From Bacteroidota bacterium (GTDB lineage Bacteria > Bacteroidota > Bacteroidia > UBA7662 > CANHCV01), in contig JAIYBD010000023.1 of the NCBI GenBank assembly GCA_027488715.1, forward strand, positions 1-7,880: DNA of 7,880 nucleotides. The letters run 5' to 3'. Shown one piece after another: positions 1 to 6,198 of the stretch; position 1 is the stretch's first letter, and the number at the start of each line of letters is the position of its first letter. The notes beneath the pieces are model-generated. The model did not search any database, was not told the DNA's origin, and worked only from the letters and a program-made list of their open reading frames with translations. The translations under genes and the position numbers were made by a program.

Positions 1-484
1 AGTACAAGGCACCGCGAAGGAAATGATTGGTGCTATCGGTTACCCAAAATTGCATGGGTGAGGCTGCATTTCCAGAAACGGTGAATAATAAACCATGCAC
101 ATTGTTTTGATCGTTATGGATTACATTTTCTGAAATCCCATTGGCTCTTTGCTGGTGTTTGCTGGTGAAGAGGTAAGCATCGTTCATCATTTCCTGCAAT
201 TTTGATTTGCCTTCAAACTGCTTGTAGCTCAAATGGATTTTTGCCTTGATGGTTGGATAATCAATATCTAAAAAATAATCTCCTGGATTGGATGGTTTTC
301 TCCTGGGGTAAGACGATTTAGCAATGTTGGCAGAAAAAGGGATGGAATCAGCCAAAGGTTGGTATCCTGCTGGTGGAAGTTCAACCTTGGGGTAACCCAT
401 TGGTTTCGGCGCATAGGTGTCGTTGGTGCAAGCACCCAAAAGTAGCGTAGCGCCGAGGCTACATCGATAAATGTACTTTTTCAA
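1..484 (-). CDS. gldD: GldD, gliding motility lipoprotein (C-terminus cut by window edge)
   Basis: Reading leftward from 484 gives about 161 residues with no stop before the window edge. The family is usually about 190 residues, so roughly the last 30 are missing. The N-terminus is a lipoprotein signal: MKKYIYR, a short hydrophobic stretch, then the lipobox LLGAC with Cys19 as the likely lipidated residue. The body matches what I know of GldD: APKPMGYPK near the start, DYPTIKAKIHLSYK in the middle, and GNAASPMQFWVTDSTNHFLRG near the cut. GldD is needed for gliding and type IX secretion in Flavobacterium johnsoniae; its biochemical role is not known. The start is a TTG at 484. The frame is closed by a TGA a little further upstream and I see no ATG between them, so TTG is the best start. 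It lies inside the end of gldE, giving a 26-nt overlap that suggests translational coupling. Confidence 0.93.
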   Translation of the reverse strand, partial: MKKYIYRCSLGATLLLGACTNDTYAPKPMGYPKVELPPAGYQPLADSIPFSANIAKSSYPRRKPSNPGDYFLDIDYPTIKAKIHLSYKQFEGKSKLQEMMNDAYLFTSKHQQRANGISENVIHNDQNNVHGLLFTVSGNAASPMQFWVTDSTNHFLRGALY

Positions 485-1748
485 TTTTCTTGTCGTTAGC
501 TTTTGCGATGCAAAGATTCAATTTTTCGTACTGGTAACAATCACCTTCGGCAGGAATTTTTTTGGCAATCTCCAAAATAAGACCGCCTAAGGTTTCTACC
601 TCACCCTCAAACGGTGCAAAATAATCTTCGCGCAAATGAAAATATTTGATGAGATCGCCGAGCGATGCAGAAGCATTCACTTCCCATTGTTGATCGGTCA
701 TTTCTTTGATCCACGGATCAATAACATCGTGCTCATCGTTAATTTCTCCAAAAATTTCTTCCAATACATCTTCCATGGTTACCAATCCTTCCACCTCACC
801 GTATTCGTTCAATACGATGGCCATGTGGTTGCGTTGCAATTGCATGTCTCGGAAAAGATCGTCGATTTTCTTCGTTTCGGGAACCATAAATACGGGCCTT
901 ACCAACGACTTCCACGATTGTTTGGGTTTGAAGTAAAGATCTTTGACGTGGAGTACCCCTGTAAATTCTTCAAAATCGTCTTTTCGAATGGGAACGCGAG
1001 AAAATTTTTGCTCTGCAACAAACGCGTGTACATCTTCCAAGCTTGCGCTTTCTTTGAGGTAAACGATTTTGTGATGAGGTTGCATGATTTGCGCTGCCGT
1101 TCGTGTTCCGAAATTCACCACTCCTTTCAGCAGCGCTCGTTCTTCCAAATCGGTTACGTCGTTCTCAAACGCAATTTCGATGGCTTGATTTAAATCGTGA
1201 ACACTAACCGAGGCCGACCGTTGTTCGCTAGTTTTATCAATAAATCGGGTGGTAGAAGCCAAAAGGCGTGCGGGGTAGTAGTTGATTCGAAGCATCCAGC
1301 CAATCAAAGGATATCCCCAACGAATCGTTTTTATTCGATGATGATAGGCGTAATGCTTGGGAACAACCTCGGCAAAAACGACGATAAGTAGCGTTGCTAC
1401 AGTAGATTGTAGCAAAAAGTGCCAGAAATTGTTGGGGTCGAGAGGAAGAGTTTTAAATCCGATGTAATACGTTGCAACAACCGATGAAATGTTGAGGATA
1501 TTGGAGGTCAGCAGAAGCGTACCAATCAAAATTCGGGTAGAAAATGGATCTGATTCTAAAAGTTTCTTGAGCCGTTTGTCGATGTTTTCAGAAAGAAGAG
1601 CTTGTTTTTCGTCGGATTTTAACGAAAAAATAGCGACTTCCATGGAGGAAGTAACGGCAGATAGAAGAATGAGTAGGATGAGAACAGCAATACCAACCAA
1701 AAGTGGTGTTAGCTGAATTCCAGATAGGGCAGGGGAAGGATCGTCCAA
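459..1748 (-). CDS. gldE: GldE, gliding-associated CBS/CorC-family membrane protein
   Basis: This 429-residue protein has the CNNM/CorC (HlyC) architecture. A DUF21 transmembrane domain has hydrophobic segments at about 14-36, 72-97, 109-130 and 143-163. A CBS pair follows at about 214-340, including the typical second-CBS stretch MAIVLNEYGEVEGLVTMEDV (309-328). A C-terminal CorC_HlyC domain at about 355-427 carries FEGEVETLGGLI. Relatives are linked to divalent-cation transport or efflux; in Bacteroidota the copy beside gldD is named GldE and is associated with gliding, so ion transport here is an inference. The start is TTG at 1748. The only codon between it and the in-frame ssb stop is GCT, so TTG is the first possible start, and MDDPSP resembles other GldE N-termini. 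It ends with TAG at 461-459, overlapping gldD. Confidence 0.93.
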   Translation of the reverse strand: MDDPSPALSGIQLTPLLVGIAVLILLILLSAVTSSMEVAIFSLKSDEKQALLSENIDKRLKKLLESDPFSTRILIGTLLLTSNILNISSVVATYYIGFKTLPLDPNNFWHFLLQSTVATLLIVVFAEVVPKHYAYHHRIKTIRWGYPLIGWMLRINYYPARLLASTTRFIDKTSEQRSASVSVHDLNQAIEIAFENDVTDLEERALLKGVVNFGTRTAAQIMQPHHKIVYLKESASLEDVHAFVAEQKFSRVPIRKDDFEEFTGVLHVKDLYFKPKQSWKSLVRPVFMVPETKKIDDLFRDMQLQRNHMAIVLNEYGEVEGLVTMEDVLEEIFGEINDEHDVIDPWIKEMTDQQWEVNASASLGDLIKYFHLREDYFAPFEGEVETLGGLILEIAKKIPAEGDCYQYEKLNLCIAKANDKKIEKVHLSM

Positions 1749-1751
1749 AGC

Positions 1752-2192
1752 TTAGGTTAATTCGTCAAACCCAGAGTCGTCGCCAGAGCTCCAACCCATA
1801 CCACCATCGTTTAAATTTCCGCCACCTAATCCAGTGTGGGAATCACGATTTTCTTCACGACGTTCGGTTGACATTAAGACGATATGTTCCGCTACAACTT
1901 CGTGAATGTATTTTTTGATGCCATTTTGATCTTCAAAAGACCGAGAGGTGAGTTTTCCCTCGATGAAAACCTGTTTTCCTTTGCGGAGGTATTTTTCAGC
2001 GAGATTAGCCAATCCTCGCCACATCACGATGTTGTGCCATTCGGTTCGCTCTTGGCGATTTCCGTCGGCAGATTTGTACACTTCGGTGGTGGCGAGTGGA
2101 AATGAAGCCTTAACTGCCCCATTATCCATGTGGCGAATCTCAGGATCTTTCCCTAAGTTGCCAATGAGCATTACTTTGTTTAGCGAACCCAT
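1752..2192 (-). CDS. ssb: Single-stranded DNA-binding protein with atypical C-terminus
   Basis: This 146-residue SSB coats single-stranded DNA during replication, repair and recombination. The OB fold occupies about residues 1-110. It opens with NKVMLIGNLGKDPEIR, and the aromatic core TEWHNIVMWRGLANLAEKYL (50-69) contains the conserved Trp52 and Trp58. KGKQVFIEGKL follows. A short Gly/Asn-rich linker (about 121-135) leads to the tail GDDSGFDELT. Most bacterial SSBs end in an acidic tip finishing Pro-Phe (D-D-x-P-F), which recruits repair proteins; here it is absent. I read the other frames through this stretch and found no shifted version of the motif. The ATG start (2192) is 3 nt after the mutY stop, and the stop is 3 nt before the gldE start. 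A second SSB elsewhere in the genome is possible. Confidence 0.95.
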   Translation of the reverse strand: MGSLNKVMLIGNLGKDPEIRHMDNGAVKASFPLATTEVYKSADGNRQERTEWHNIVMWRGLANLAEKYLRKGKQVFIEGKLTSRSFEDQNGIKKYIHEVVAEHIVLMSTERREENRDSHTGLGGGNLNDGGMGWSSGDDSGFDELT

Positions 2193-2195
2193 AAA

Positions 2196-3230
2196 TTAAA
2201 AAGTTGCGATCAATGATTCAATAATTTTCGGAACGGGAAGTTGATGGATTTGGTCCAATGGAACCCATTTTTCCTCCCTTTCAAGTTGTAAGATAGGAAT
2301 AAAATCTACAAAACAAAAAAACGGCAAAATTTTTCGATGAGATAATAAATGATGCGGTTGCTTTTCGAGCGAGTGAATGGCTTGAACCCGGTTGTTCCTT
2401 CGGATTTCTTCCAAGATTTGTTGTTCTTCCGAAGTATTCTGGGGATGGAAAGAGAAGGATAGTTCAGGGAAGTCGTACAAATTCGCCCAAATGGAATTTT
2501 CATCCCGTTTCTTCATCAAAAACTGATTGTTTTTTTTTGAAATGAGGTAAACCAAAGTGAGCGGTTTAACTTCCGTTTTTTTTGCCTTTCGAGGTAAATG
2601 GGCCCAATATCCAGTAGAAAAAGAAGTACACCCCGATTGAAGTGGGCATGTTGAGCATTTAGGATTTTTGGGAGTACAAATTCCAGAACCTAAATCCATC
2701 ATGGCGTTATTGAAATGAGATGGGTGCCGTACCACCCAGTCTTTCCATAATTCCTGGGTAAGCTCCATGGTTTTTGGACTTGGGAAAATATCCTCTAATC
2801 CGAAATAGCGGGAAGTAACTCTCCAAATGTTTCCGTCGGTGGCTACTTCGGGTTTAGAAAATGCAAAAGCTAGGATAGCACGTGCCGTGTAGGGACCAAT
2901 TCCAGGAATTTTTATGAGTTGATGATAATGGTTTGGAAACGAACCTTGATGATTTGCAACAACGTATTTGGCTGCTTTATGAAGGTTTCTTGCACGAGAA
3001 TAGTATCCGAGGCCCTGCCAAAGCTTTAATATTTCCTCTTCCGTGGCCTCCGACAAATGCTTAATCGTAGGAAAGGATTCTTTAAATCGAAAAAAATAAG
3101 AAAGACCTTGTTCTACCCGAGTTTGCTGTAAAATGATTTCAGAAAGAAAAACAGTGTAGGGATCAGGGTTTTCCCTCCAAGGAAGGGCTCGTCCTTCCAA
3201 TTTATACCAATTTAAAAAATATTCGATCAC
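2196..3230 (-). CDS. mutY: Adenine DNA glycosylase MutY
   Basis: MutY removes adenine mispaired with 8-oxoguanine, preventing G:C to T:A mutations. The 344-residue protein has every key element. LPWR (16-19) is followed by SEIILQQT (30-37) with catalytic Glu31. The helix-hairpin-helix is LIKIPGIGPYTA (105-116). TDGNIWRV (131-138) holds catalytic Asp132. Four cysteines at 185, 192, 195 and 201 (C-x6-C-x2-C-x5-C) bind the 4Fe-4S cluster. The C-terminal NUDIX-like domain, which reads 8-oxoG, begins near FLMKKRDENSIWANLYDFPE and includes LLSHRKILPF with the Ser297-His298 pair. The start is GTG at 3230. It sits 16 residues before LPW, as in E. coli MutY, and no ATG lies upstream. It is the first gene of the leftward operon. 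The sequence just before the start is T-rich, unlike the A-rich leaders usual in this phylum. Confidence 0.96.
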   Translation of the reverse strand: MIEYFLNWYKLEGRALPWRENPDPYTVFLSEIILQQTRVEQGLSYFFRFKESFPTIKHLSEATEEEILKLWQGLGYYSRARNLHKAAKYVVANHQGSFPNHYHQLIKIPGIGPYTARAILAFAFSKPEVATDGNIWRVTSRYFGLEDIFPSPKTMELTQELWKDWVVRHPSHFNNAMMDLGSGICTPKNPKCSTCPLQSGCTSFSTGYWAHLPRKAKKTEVKPLTLVYLISKKNNQFLMKKRDENSIWANLYDFPELSFSFHPQNTSEEQQILEEIRRNNRVQAIHSLEKQPHHLLSHRKILPFFCFVDFIPILQLEREEKWVPLDQIHQLPVPKIIESLIATF

Positions 3231-3274
3231 GAAAAAAAAGTTGTTTGCAATGTTATGACCTATTTTTTTAAAAG

Positions 3275-3308
3275 TTGTTTTCTTTTTGAAGGAAAAAAAG
3301 TATCTTTG
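3275..3308 (+). promoter_or_regulatory. Bacteroidota-type promoter for the HU-RNase operon
   Basis: TATCTTTG at 3301-3308 is a perfect match to the Bacteroidota -7 consensus TAnnTTTG. A TTG at 3275-3277 lies 23 nt upstream, at the upper limit of the usual spacing for the -33 element. Transcription would begin around 3314-3316, leaving an A/T-rich leader of about 30 nt before the GTG start of the HU gene. Confidence 0.7.
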
Positions 3309-3346
3309 CAGTCCTTTGAAAACCCATCATTTTAAAATTTAAAACA

Positions 3347-3646
3347 GTGACTAAAGCAGACGTAATCAATCAGATTGCCGAGAAGACCGGAGTAGAGCGT
3401 ATCGATGTTCAACAAGTAGTAGAATCCTTTTTCGAAGTGATTAAGGACAATATGGCACAAGGGGACAACGTGTATGTGCGTGGATTTGGTTCTTTTGTGG
3501 TGAAAAAGCGTGCCCAGAAAGTGGCTCGTAAAGTCATCAAAAAAGGACAAAAAGGAGAGCCTATGGTGATCCCAGCACATTATGTGCCCACTTTCAAGGC
3601 TTCAAAAATGTTCATTTCTCAAGTGAAGGGTTCCGTTAAAGCATGA
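3347..3646 (+). CDS. HU-family nucleoid DNA-binding protein
   Basis: This 99-residue protein belongs to the HU/IHF family, small dimeric proteins that bend and compact DNA. The opening MTKADVINQIAEKTG is the typical first helix. The helical dimer core runs to about 40, then VYVRGFGSFVVKKR (42-55) leads into the beta-arm, and IPAHYVPTFKASK (75-87) returns from it. The arm, about residues 56-74, is very lysine-rich. By my alignment it is about 4 residues longer than in Bacillus HU or common flavobacterial HU, and the usual R-N-P or R-N-I tip is not present. The start is GTG; starting there gives the full first helix. It follows a strong promoter candidate, and its stop overlaps the next ATG (ATGA), so the two genes are probably translationally coupled. 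Confidence 0.94.
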   Translation: MTKADVINQIAEKTGVERIDVQQVVESFFEVIKDNMAQGDNVYVRGFGSFVVKKRAQKVARKVIKKGQKGEPMVIPAHYVPTFKASKMFISQVKGSVKA

Positions 3647-4476
3647 ATTTAAAGCTTGCGCTGGTTATTGGAGGGGTAGCGTTAGGAGGAATTCTTTTCT
3701 TTCTTCCCAAAACCCATGTTTCCAATGAAACGGCTCAAGAAGAAACCAAACATGCTGCTGAAGAATTGACTTATGATGAAGTTTACGTTCATCACTTCAG
3801 TTCCCTCGACAGTATTACAAAACAAAAACTTTCGGACATTGACCAGTTGATGGAAAAATCCGAAGGGGAACAACGAGATAGTTTGTTGTTCCAGAAAATA
3901 AAAATTTGGGAGCAGCAAAATGATTTGCTTATTACTGGAATTTTATTTTCGAAGCTTGCAAAAAGCGCCAACGATAACGGTCCTTATTTACTCGAGTCGG
4001 GAACGCGCTTTTTAGGGGCCATGGATAATGCGGTAGACTCGGCCGAAAGAAATTTCGCAGTTCAGTCGGCTTTAAAGACCTTAGAACTGGCAACCAAAGC
4101 TGATCCTGAAAATCTCGATTATCAGGCATCTTATGCGCAAGCTGTTGCCCTCACCGATCCAGCTCCGTTAAAGGGAGTTTCCATGTTGCGAGAGATCTTG
4201 AAAAAAGATCCCAAACATCAAAAAACATGGTACATCCTTGGAGTTTTGGCCATCCAATCCAACCAATTGGATAAAGCCAACGGCCGATTCTCGTTCCTCA
4301 ATGAGAATTACCCGAATTTCCCCGATGCTTGGTACTACCGTGCTCAAGTATTGTATAGCCTTGGAAAAAGCGATAGCACGGTGATTTGTCTTCAAAAATT
4401 CAAATCACTAATCAACGATCCGATGCTGAAAAAGGAAGTTCAAAAACAAATTGAAGAAGTAAAAAGTAAAAGTTAA
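3643..4476 (+). CDS. Membrane-anchored TPR protein
   Basis: A 277-residue protein with a single N-terminal hydrophobic anchor (about residues 4-22, KLALVIGGVALGGILFF) and no lipobox cysteine. It is therefore probably tethered to the inner membrane with the rest outside the cytoplasm. Residues 25-140 are acidic and helical, with no motif I recognise. From about 145 to 260 there are tetratricopeptide-like helical pairs: around NLDYQASYAQAVAL, then TWYILGVLAIQSNQLDKA (195-212), then AWYYRAQVLYSLGKSD (229-244). TPRs bind partner proteins; the partner is unknown. The ATG at 3643 overlaps the HU stop by 4 nt, and the gene sits 17 nt before the small ribosomal-type gene. TPR genes at this place between HU and RNase G/E are, from memory, common in Bacteroidota. 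I cannot give a function. Confidence 0.85.
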   Translation: MNLKLALVIGGVALGGILFFLPKTHVSNETAQEETKHAAEELTYDEVYVHHFSSLDSITKQKLSDIDQLMEKSEGEQRDSLLFQKIKIWEQQNDLLITGILFSKLAKSANDNGPYLLESGTRFLGAMDNAVDSAERNFAVQSALKTLELATKADPENLDYQASYAQAVALTDPAPLKGVSMLREILKKDPKHQKTWYILGVLAIQSNQLDKANGRFSFLNENYPNFPDAWYYRAQVLYSLGKSDSTVICLQKFKSLINDPMLKKEVQKQIEEVKSKS

Positions 4477-4493
4477 ACACTAAAATTACCACT

Positions 4494-4586
4494 ATGCCCT
4501 GCGGAAAAAAACGTAAGCGTCATAAGATCGCAACTCACAAGCGTAAGAAGCGTCTTAGAAAGAATCGCCACAAGAAAAAGAAATAA
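4494..4586 (+). CDS. Small basic ribosomal protein, bS22/mS38 (AURKAIP1/COX24) type
   Basis: A 30-residue ORF begins MPCGKKRKRHKIATHKRKKR and continues with further Arg, Lys and His to a KKKK end. About 60% of its residues are Lys or Arg. It matches the tiny proteins in Bacteroidota annotated as AURKAIP1/COX24 domain-containing. These are related to mitochondrial mS38 and to mycobacterial bS22, which lies in the small ribosomal subunit. I infer that it is a structural component of the small subunit, held by contacts with rRNA. Arginine is mostly coded by CGT, in keeping with high expression. It lies 17 nt after the TPR gene and just before RNase G/E. It has no Shine-Dalgarno; the leader AAAATTACCACT is A-rich with an A at -3, as is usual for this phylum. 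Its size makes it easy to miss. Confidence 0.85.
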   Translation: MPCGKKRKRHKIATHKRKKRLRKNRHKKKK

Positions 4587-4596
4587 TTTTTTCTAA

Positions 4597-4630
4597 CCCT
4601 AGGATAAGGGCGAATTTCCATTCGCCCTAT
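4597..4630 (+). promoter_or_regulatory. Two competing hairpins before the RNase G/E start
   Basis: AGGGCGAAT (4607-4615) and ATTCGCCCT (4620-4628) form a 9-bp stem with a TTCC loop; T4605-A4629 and A4604-T4630 could extend it around a bulged A. The same AGGG can instead pair with CCCT at 4597-4600, giving a weaker 4-bp stem. The larger hairpin ends 8 nt before the RNase G/E ATG and is followed by a U-rich stretch (ATTTCTGTTT). It could act as an attenuating terminator, block translation, or be a processing site. The stem is seen in the sequence; its function is inferred. Confidence 0.6.
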
Positions 4631-4638
4631 TTCTGTTT

Positions 4639-6198
4639 ATGGCTATAAAATCACTTTACATACAAACCTCGAATAACTCGATGGAAATTGCTCTTTGTGA
4701 AAACAAAAAGCTGGTCGAGTTTACCCGTGATGCTGCCCAAAAAGGTCTGCATGTGGGAGATATTTGCCTGGGAAGAGTGAAGAAACTATCCACTTCCCTC
4801 AATGCGGCATTTGTTGATGTTGGTACTGAAAAAGATGGTTTTTTGCATTACCTTGACCTCGGTCCCCAATACAATTCTTATCGAAAATTTGTTCAAGATC
4901 GATTGCAGGGAAAACGTAATCATAGCACCCTCAAAAATTTTCAAATTCAATCGCCCATCGATAAAGGTGGAAAGATTGCCGATTTGATGAATCGTGGGGA
5001 GTTGGTGATGGTGCAAGTAGTAAAAGAACCTATCAGTTCTAAAGGACCTCGACTCACTTCCGAAATTTCCATTCCTGGACGATTCATGGTTTTGATGCCT
5101 TTCACCGATTCAGTTACGGTTTCTAAAAAAATTAAAGAACTCGAGGAACGAAAACGCATCAAACAAGCCGTTTTGGCCGTGAAACCCAAGAATTACGGTT
5201 TCATTCTCCGAACAGCTTCTGAAAATGCCAGTGTCGACGATATCCAAAATGAAGTGAATACCCTCCTAGAGAAATGGGAAAAAGCATTTGCTAATATCCA
5301 CGTTTCCATGGCATCAAAGTGTATTTTGAAGGAGGAAGATCGTTCTATTGGAATGCTTCGTGATCTTTTGAACGACTCTTTTGAAGAAATTGTGGTGGAT
5401 CAAGAAGCTCTTTTCCAAGAATTAAAAAAGTACGTCACCGGAATTTCTCCTGAACTTCAAAATATCATAAAACACTACCGAAAAAAGGATAAATCCTTGT
5501 TTGAAGTGTATGAGATCGACCGTCAGATTCGAAACTCTTTCGGCCGTTCCGTTACCTTCGTAGGTGGTGCTTACTTGGTGATTGATCATACGGAGGCCAT
5601 GCACGTGGTCGACGTTAATTCGGGAAATCGAATTCGGAAGGAAGAAGATCAAGAGATGAATGTTTTGAACATCAATCTCGATGCCTGTGAGGAAGTTGCA
5701 CGTCAGCTTCGCCTTCGCGATATGGGCGGTTTGATCATGATTGATTTTATCGACATGAAGCGCCCAACCCATCGAAAGATGGTTTTTGATAAAATGGAAG
5801 AACTGTTGAAGTTGGACCGAGCAACCTCTTCCATTACCCCCATCGGAAAATTCGGTGTGATGGAGTTAACCCGAGAACGCGTTCGCCCAGAAACCAACGT
5901 TGAAGTTACCGAAAGCTGTCCGTCTTGCAACGGTACGGGTACTATTCAATCCTCCATGAAGCTGATGGATGAATTAGAATTACATCTTAAGCAAATCTTT
6001 TTTGAGCAGAATGAAAAAATCATTCAACTTCGTGTGAACCCTTTCATTCATGCTTACCTCACCAAAGGAATCGTTTCCCAGCGATTGAAATGGTTTTTCA
6101 AATACGGCAAGTGGATTAAATTAGATTCTGACTCTAGTTTTTCGGTGAATCAATACCAGTTTCTAAACGCCTCTGGGGAATCCATGATCATGGATTAA
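4639..6198 (+). CDS. rng: Ribonuclease G/E family endoribonuclease
   Basis: This 519-residue protein matches the catalytic half of RNase E/G, which cleaves single-stranded AU-rich RNA during mRNA decay and rRNA maturation. An S1-type domain starts near residue 38 (VGDICLGRVKKL, then NAAFVDVGTEKDGFLH). The catalytic DNase I-like region holds VVDVNSG with Asp325 and Asn327, and RLRDMGGLIMIDFIDM with Asp369; the two Asp residues bind Mg2+ (D303 and D346 in E. coli RNase E). The zinc-link CPSCNGTG has Cys427 and Cys430. The long C-terminal scaffold of E. coli RNase E is missing, so the length is closer to RNase G (about 490 residues). The extra length may lie partly in the S1 region, around 76-112. 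It is last in the HU operon and has a T-rich leader with T at -3. Whether to call it Rne or Rng is a matter of naming. Confidence 0.95.
   Translation: MAIKSLYIQTSNNSMEIALCENKKLVEFTRDAAQKGLHVGDICLGRVKKLSTSLNAAFVDVGTEKDGFLHYLDLGPQYNSYRKFVQDRLQGKRNHSTLKNFQIQSPIDKGGKIADLMNRGELVMVQVVKEPISSKGPRLTSEISIPGRFMVLMPFTDSVTVSKKIKELEERKRIKQAVLAVKPKNYGFILRTASENASVDDIQNEVNTLLEKWEKAFANIHVSMASKCILKEEDRSIGMLRDLLNDSFEEIVVDQEALFQELKKYVTGISPELQNIIKHYRKKDKSLFEVYEIDRQIRNSFGRSVTFVGGAYLVIDHTEAMHVVDVNSGNRIRKEEDQEMNVLNINLDACEEVARQLRLRDMGGLIMIDFIDMKRPTHRKMVFDKMEELLKLDRATSSITPIGKFGVMELTRERVRPETNVEVTESCPSCNGTGTIQSSMKLMDELELHLKQIFFEQNEKIIQLRVNPFIHAYLTKGIVSQRLKWFFKYGKWIKLDSDSSFSVNQYQFLNASGESMIMD
6181..6194. repeat. 14-bp perfect palindrome at the convergent gene ends
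   Basis: TCCATGATCATGGA reads the same on both strands. It encodes the last codons of RNase G/E (S-M-I-M-D) and lies directly after the stop of the MbnP-family gene. As RNA it could form only a 5-bp stem with a GATC loop, and neither strand has a following U-run, so it is not a convincing intrinsic terminator. Confidence 0.5.

Noticed and set aside
148..167. Tandem 10-bp direct repeat (TTTGCTGGTG twice) inside gldD
   Set aside because: The length is not a multiple of three, so a recent duplication would shift the frame. Yet the GldD pattern continues on both sides, as in family members I recall. Chance similarity is more likely.
636..1193. A 185-codon open frame on the plus strand inside gldE
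   Set aside because: It is fully antisense to the well-supported gldE. Its translation is low-complexity and Phe/His-rich with no recognisable domain, so it is a shadow of the coding strand.
3248..3255. CAATGTTA, which on the minus strand is TAACATTG, a possible -7 box for mutY
   Set aside because: It has one mismatch in the core and no TTG at the -33 distance. The mutY operon promoter is probably in 3231-3346, but I cannot place it.
3282..3300. CTTTTT...AAAAAG inverted repeat in the HU promoter region
   Set aside because: An A/T-only stem in AT-rich promoter DNA, within the -33/-7 spacer; not a meaningful hairpin.
5422..5772. A 116-codon open frame on the minus strand inside the RNase G/E gene
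   Set aside because: Antisense to the catalytic region with conserved active-site motifs on the plus strand; no domain of its own.
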